Assembly (NCBI GenBank): GCA_011316305.1
Contig: SAUG01000108.1
Location: forward strand, 104,814-168,813
Source of the DNA: Rusavskia elegans
Taxonomy: Eukaryota > Ascomycota > Lecanoromycetes > Teloschistales > Teloschistaceae
DNA: 64,000 bases
Reading direction: 5' to 3'
Shown piece by piece: positions 58,044-64,000 of the stretch. The position numbers and the translations under genes were made by a program. The notes beneath the pieces are model-generated. The model searched no databases and was not told the DNA's origin. It saw nothing but the letters and a program-made list of their open reading frames with translations. Position 1 is the first letter of the stretch. The number at the start of each line of letters is the position of its first letter.

Positions 58044-58457
58044 GCGGTAAACAAGAGGTACCTACCCTCAGGGACGATTGTCACGGCATGGTTGCATCCA
58101 TTGCAAGTTCAATGCTTCCATCGATTGCAATACTACTGCTCTCAGAGGCACAATGTATCCATCAGAAGTGGTCGGTCAATAGAGGCGGAGGTGAAGAGTG
58201 ACGCGTTTCGCGCGTCAAGCGCCAAGCCGTCAATGACGTCATCTGGATTCGACATACCAGAGCAGCACTGCCACCATCGACCTCATCGAGTCATCGATTA
58301 CGCGGCCAAATCCTTTGCTCAAGCAGCACTACTCGCTGGCCGCGATGATGACGGTGCCTCTGGTGATTCGCCACGACGTCCATCCTCTTCACTGCTGTCA
58401 GACGTTTCTCTTTCCAATCTCTCCTGACCGCATGTATCTAGTTGTATCGCTCTTGGG
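58044..58457. promoter_or_regulatory. Divergent promoter region
   Basis: 414 bp between the F-box-like gene (-) and the ABC transporter (+). A TGACGTCA-type CRE-like palindrome lies at 58232-58239 (AATGACGTCATC), a possible bZIP site. Functional role not shown. Confidence 0.4.
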
Positions 58458-61400
58458 ATGAGCCCCTTTCATTTTGGCCGGCATATCTGGACGCTCTTCC
58501 GCAAAGATGTCTCTATTGTTGTCTTTCATCAATGGGCGCCAACCTTTCTTCGGGCGGCCGCCCTACCCATCGCTTATATGTTCTTCGTTGCCTACTGCCG
58601 TAACTTCTTTCTTCCCCCATCCGAGTATGGAATTGGCTCGCCGAACCCCATTCGAAACCTCTTCACAAACGTCTTCGACTCTTCCATAGACTTGGGAGGT
58701 CGAGATAGGGTGATCTTCGTTGATAGTGGCTTCTCCGGAGGGTATATCGAGGAGCTGATCGCTTCGCTTGCTGACCCTCTGCGTGATACTGGAGCTGACG
58801 TGCGCATCGTGTCCGATGAGGATGATCTTTTCGATCTTTGCCCCAGCTCACTCACTGGCCTGTCGAGATGCTTCGGCGCGGCGACTTTTCACGCCTCGCC
58901 GACAGAGGGCCCCGGTGACTTCTGGAGTTATACTGCTCGCATGGATGCTGGATTGGGCGTGAGCGTGTACGTCGATCGAGACAACAACGATGCTCAGAAG
59001 TATGTTCTTCCGTTCATCCACGCTATCGACGCCGGTATAGCTTCGCTCAGCGGCAGCAACAACTTCCCAGCCCCTGAGGACATGGCCGAGTACCCTTTCA
59101 CCTACGAAACCCGCGAAGAGCGGGACAACGACGTTCACGAGTTTTTCATGCGGGCTCTTACCAATTATTTGGCTGTCACACTTTTCATCGGGATGTGTGG
59201 CATCACCTACCATCTGCCCGGTCATTTCGCCTCGGAACGCGAGCTTGGCTTGTCAAGTTTGATCGACGCCATGCTGTACGCGAAGCATCGAATCCATGCC
59301 ATGCTGGTCCGGCTCGTTTCTGTCTACCTCTCGTTCGCAGCCATATACATGCCAGCCTGGATCGCAATGGGCGTCATCGTCAGTCGGCTAATCTTCACCC
59401 ACACAGACGTCAGCACCGTCGTGCTTTTCCATATCCTGACGGGCTTTGCCTTGACAGGATACTCCATCTTCATGGCAAGCTTTTTCAGAAAAGCACAACT
59501 CTCGGGAACGACGAACTTGCTTCTAGCGCTGGTGCTGGCTATCATGTCTCAATTCATGCCGTGGAACAGCAGTGCACATGGACTTCTGGGTGGACTCTTC
59601 CCGACCTTTGCTTATACATCATTCGTGATACAGCTCGCTCGTTGGGAGGTCCAGCTTCGCGGTATGGATCTCAATACAAATTTGCCATATTCTTCAAAGG
59701 GATTTCCGGGCTACCTGTACTTCGTCTTTATGGCGATCCATATTGTGCTCTATCCAATCCTGGCTGCCGTTGTCCAGTGGGTATTATACGGTACATCACC
59801 AATTGCACACGGAGAGCTTGGACCCGATAGCAAGAACCTGGGTCTGAAAATCCTCAACGTGTCGAAGACCTTCCGTCTGTTGTCCTGGCGCAGCATCGTC
59901 CGTCCACGGAGTACAGTTATCAAAGCTGTAGAAAACCTGTCTTTATCGCTCGCTCATGGTCACATCGTTGCCTTGCTCGGTGCGAACGGAAGCGGCAAGA
60001 GCACTATCTTGGCCAATATTGCTGGAACTCAGAATCCCAGCCAAGGACGTATCGAAAGAGATCGTTCGATGGGCTTGGGATTCTGTCCGCAGCACAATGT
60101 CTTATGGGACCAACTGAGCGTGATTGAGCATATCAAGATATTCGCTGCGCTCAAGGCGCGGTCGAAGCCAGAATCGAAAGGCCAGATCAATGAGCTTGTC
60201 GCAGCTTGTGATCTGCAAGAGAAGGTAGGAGCAAAGTCCAAGACGCTTTCTGGAGGCCAAAAGCGCAAGTTGCAATTGGCCATGGCATATGTTGGAGGGA
60301 GCCAGGTGTGTTGCGTCGATGAAGTAAGTTCAGGTCTGGACCCGTTGTCTAGAAGGAAGATATGGCACATTATTTTGTCCGAGAGAGGCAGACGAACTGT
60401 GCTACTTACCACGCATGCCCTTGATGAAGCTGACGCTCTCGCCGACCAAATTGCAATCATGTCAAAGGGAAAGCTCGTCGTGCAAGGCTCGGCTCCAGAA
60501 CTAAAGCAGCGCTATGGTGGTGGATACCGAATCCTGTCATCCGAGCCGAAGCCTCAGTCCATGCAGCAAGTTCAATGCATTGAAAACGCCAACGGACAGC
60601 TGACTTACGGTGCCGCAAGCTCTGCCGAAGCATGCGAGGTTGCGAAAAGTCTGCGAAAGGAAGGTGTCAATGAGATAAACTTGGCCGGGCCGTCCATTGA
60701 AGATGTCTTCCTGGAAGTTTCGCAAGAATTCATGGAAGAGATCTCGCGATTTCCAATTAAAGCATCGTCTCGATCGGATGAGAAATTATCACCCGCGGCT
60801 CAGCACTCCAAGACACCCTCTCAAGCAAAGGCCCTGGAGATTGCTACAGGCAGAGGAACCTCACTTCCCATCCAGACGTGGATTCTATTTCGCAAACGCC
60901 TGCTCATCTTGAGCCGAAACTGGCTCCCGTACGTCTGCGCTGTCGTTGTTCCAATCATCGCCGCCGGTCTGACGACCATGTTCCTTTCCGGGTTCGAAAG
61001 ACTCCTTTGCTCTCGCGGTGAACTAGCAAATAGCCCGCGAATCTTGTCGTTGGCCACCCTCGAAGCCTTCTGGGGTATCCTCGTTCCTGTTGGACCTTCT
61101 GCAGAATTCCAGCCGTCCTCGCTCCCTGCCGACTACTCGCGATTCGCCGATCGGATCAGGCTGCAAGAGTCTCTGGGTGATTTCAACAATTACATTGCGG
61201 ACAACTTTCGCGATGTAGTTCCGGGTGGGTTGTACCTCGACTACAACGGAGGAGCTGCGGGCATCACTCCGGCTCCGTTGCTGGCATATCGAATCAACGG
61301 CAACCTAGGGTACTCGGCACTTGCGAAAAATGTGATGGACTCGTATCTCATGAACATGACAATCAACGCCGACTTTTCCACTTTCGCCCTACCTTTCATT

Positions 61401-63369
61401 GGAAGCACCGGTGATGGTCTGCAGCTTGTGATTTACATGGGACTGGCGATGAGCGCTTACGTTGGTTTCTTCGCTCTCTATCCGACGTTTGAGAGACGAA
61501 GCAACATTCGAGCTTTGCACTACAGCAATGGCCTTCGACCTGCACCTTTATGGTTGGCGTACGGTCTCTTCGACGCCGTGTTTGTGGCTATTGTCGCCAT
61601 TATTACCACATCGCTCTTCACCTCAGTGGGTCTGGATCAATGTTGTGCTTTCAAACCAAAACTGACAATTTCCAGATGGCCGACGTTTGGTTCGCCCCAA
61701 GCTACCTTGGTGTCGTTTTCTTCCTCTTCGGTATTGCCTCGACTTACCTGGCCTACATCATCTCTCTCTTCGCCACAAGCCAGCTGGCTGCTTTTGCGTT
61801 TGTCGCGGGCGGACAAGCAATCTTTCTGCTCATCTACTTCCTACTGTTCGTCCTTCATCCTCCCGTCAGAATTGCATCCGCTGACAAGCTCGCAGCTACC
61901 TGGTGCTCATCACCTTCGCCGATGCCGAGAGTCTGCAAACGAACCTCGGCACATTGCAGTACACGCTTGGGCTCATCTCACCGTCTGGGAATCTTCTCCG
62001 AGTTCTGCTGGTCTCACTCAATCAATCGCAAGTACTGTGCCGTGGTCAGTCCATCGTCTCGTATCCGGGCGACTTCGATGCCTACGGATGCCCGATACTC
62101 TACCTGACACTTCAAGCCATCTGCTTCTACATCTTCCTTGTTTGGCACGATAACGGCAAACCATCTCCGTTGCCATTCACTCTCCGACGGGATAAGGAGC
62201 TTGCCTCGCCTGATGATGAGAACGACATCAAGAGCGTACCGTTTGATGTTCGAGATGAGACAGCCCGCGCCAAGAAGTCAGAGGATGAACTCAAGATTCT
62301 GCACCTTGAGAAGATGTTTGGGCGTTACAAAGCCGTCGACAATGTGACCTTTGGCGTCGACGGAGGCGAAAAGCTGGCTTTGCTCGGTCCGAACGGTGCT
62401 GGGAAGACGACCACGCTTTCTCTCATACGTGGCGATCTGCGACCCTCTTCGCGAATGTCTGACGTTCTCATCTCCGGTCTTTCCATCCGCAAGGATCAGC
62501 TTGCAGCTCGACGGCTGCTGGGAGTCTGTCCGCAATTCAACACCATGGATCTCATGACCGTGCATGAACATCTTGCGTTCTATGCTCGAGCGCGAGGTGT
62601 GCCAGACATTCATTCCAACGTTTTGAAGGTCATGGACGCTCTAGGGTTGATGCCTTACAGAAGACACGTGACGGGCAAGTTATCTGGAGGCAATCAAAGA
62701 AAGCTAAGCTTGGCCACCGCAATCATCGGAAACCCATCCGTCTTATTGCTGGATGAACCAAGCACAGGGATGGACGCCGTAGCCATGCGAGTTATGTGGA
62801 AAGCCGTGCGGGCCATCTGCGCCGGTCGCGCCATTATCATCACCACACACTCCATGGAGGAAGCGTCAACCTTGTCCGATCGAACGGCAATCATTGACCA
62901 ACGTCTACTGACGGTCGATACGACAAGCGAGCTGACGAAAAAACACGGCGCGGGCTTCTACCATGTCCACATCGTGCTCGCCAACGGGCCGGCCTCCACG
63001 GCTGAAGAGATGCAAAATTTACGAGACTGGGTCACAAGCCGCTTCAAGGGCGCAACCATGCACGATCGCCTCTTCCCTGACAGCCGCGGTCAGCTGCGCT
63101 TCCAGATCACCAATATCTCAACTGGCGCCTCTAGCAGCAAGCCTTCAAAGTCCGAAGGAATAGAGGTGGAAGACGAGCTCGAGTCTGGGGGAGATTATGT
63201 TGCTGCTACTGAAGGAGGTGTGAGCACCACAGCTGGTGAACAGCTCGTCAACATGCTAGATGCGTTGGAGAGCAAGAAGGAACGGCTGGGAATCGGGTAT
63301 TACACCATAGGACAAGCGACGCTGGAGGATGTCTTCTTGGATGTCATTTCGAGGAATCGAGCGCTTTAA
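58458..63369 (+). CDS. Full-length ABCA-type ABC transporter
   Basis: TMD-NBD-TMD-NBD arrangement. TMD1: first helix about residues 25-45, a large loop, then helices from about 250 to 440. NBD1: Walker A GANGSGKST (about residue 508), signature LSGGQKRK (about 597), Walker B CCVDE (about 619), H-loop TTHALDEAD (about 652). TMD2 follows; a 50-bp intron (61626-61675, GTGGGT...TTCCAG) is needed within it. NBD2: Walker A GPNGAGKTT (about 62387), signature SGGNQRK (about 62680), Walker B LLLDEPSTGMD (about 62746), H-loop TTHSMEEAS (about 62845), end at 63369. Between 61676 and 61903 the frame changes once more near 61880-61895 with no good intron, so an indel or odd splice remains. About 1,600 aa; family members move lipids or related compounds across membranes, substrate unknown. 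Walker B of NBD1 has Cys-Cys before Val-Asp-Glu. Confidence 0.85.
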
Positions 63370-64000
63370 GCCTCGCATCATGGCTTGGCTGGTGTTTTCG
63401 CCCGTCATGACGATGGGAGATAAAATGAATCGACAGATGTGCATTGTAACGCAGTCGTACGACGCAGAGATTCATCAAGTTTGCTACCCTTCTTCTTCTT
63501 CTCCTTCTTCTTGAACTTTCAGCACCAGCACCAAAGATGGGATAACAAACCATCGCTTCTCGTAATTCACCCAAATATCTAATCCTCATCCTTCTCTGAT
63601 CCCAAGCCATTCTCATTCCATCTCTCTCAACTATATACAACAGCATTCACGTCAACTAGCTTGACCTATCCTATCACCAATATCCCTCTCCCATTTCCCC
63701 CAAAATATACAAAACCCTACCCTCACCTCAAAATCTCGCATAATTGATCACAAACACACCCCAGTAAACTCTATCCAAAACCGCAAAACCCCTCAAGTCT
63801 TTTCTCCTCGATATCCATCCCGCCTTTATCCCAATTCGCTGCACTTCGACCCTCCCTTTCCCAATTTAAATTCTCGATATTTCTATGGCTTGATGTGTTC
63901 TGGGAAAGTAGGTTAGTTGGTTACTTTATACGCTGTTATTTCGAGGTTTGCTTTTTTGTTTCTGGGTGGTTGTTGGGGGGGGGGGGGGGGGGGGGGGGGG
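63370..64000. other. Downstream flank ending in poly-G
   Basis: 3' region of the ABC gene. A CTT-type microsatellite lies at about 63488-63512. The final 26 bases (63975-64000) are all G, most likely a contig-end or assembly artefact. Confidence 0.6.

Overview
The window looks like nuclear DNA of a filamentous ascomycete (Pezizomycotina, probably Dothideomycetes). The signs are many short GT-AG introns of 45-60 bp with CTAAC/CTGAC-like branch sites, a Zn2Cys6 regulator, CFEM and other GPI-anchored Cys-rich proteins, a fungal CorA-like protein, and a 12-kb AT-rich island with the hallmark of repeat-induced point mutation (RIP): CpA/TpG strongly depleted, CpG kept, TAG/TAA in every frame. No gene names or species could be checked against a database; every product call rests on motifs read in the translated sequence.

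Layout. 1-16.6 kb: a 14-bp minisatellite, gamma-glutamyltransferase (-), a GPI-anchored Cys-rich surface protein (+), a Zn2Cys6 transcription factor (+), a frameshifted MFS transporter (-), a decayed TDT-family (malate/sulfite-type) transporter (-), a disordered nuclear-type protein (+) and an HhH-GPD DNA glycosylase (+). 16.7-28.6 kb: three nested Ty3/gypsy-type LTR retrotransposons sharing a 409-bp LTR, resolved down to their 5-bp target duplications (GTTTA, TTCTA, TATAA). The outer two carry only PR-RT-RH-IN-chromodomain remnants. The innermost carries gag. Two TA-flanked, MITE-like elements sit in or beside the island. 29.7-33.9 kb: a nine-exon CorA-like membrane protein (+). 35.3-37.9 kb: a large low-complexity fungal protein (-). 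39-40 kb: a broken 2EXR-type gene. 40.9-45.7 kb: a ten-exon phosphoribosylformylglycinamidine (FGAM) synthase homologue (-). 46-51 kb: SGNH hydrolase, double-CFEM GPI protein and two unrecognised ORFs (+). 51.8-58 kb: a cluster of decayed F-box-like/2EXR-type genes. 58.5-63.4 kb: a full-length ABCA-type ABC transporter (+). The window ends in a 26-G run.

The genes do not form one pathway. Two things stand out. First, the island suggests a split retrotransposon family in which gag and pol ride on separate elements with the same LTRs. Second, the FGAM synthase homologue keeps an open frame over ten predicted exons (1,333 codons) but has Gly in place of the glutaminase nucleophile Cys, and its catalytic glycine-rich loop appears to be replaced by a 48-nt intron-like stretch, so it may be a pseudoenzyme. 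Genes on both sides of the island carry CAG/CAA-to-TAG/TAA-type stops, consistent with RIP or decay beyond the transposons.
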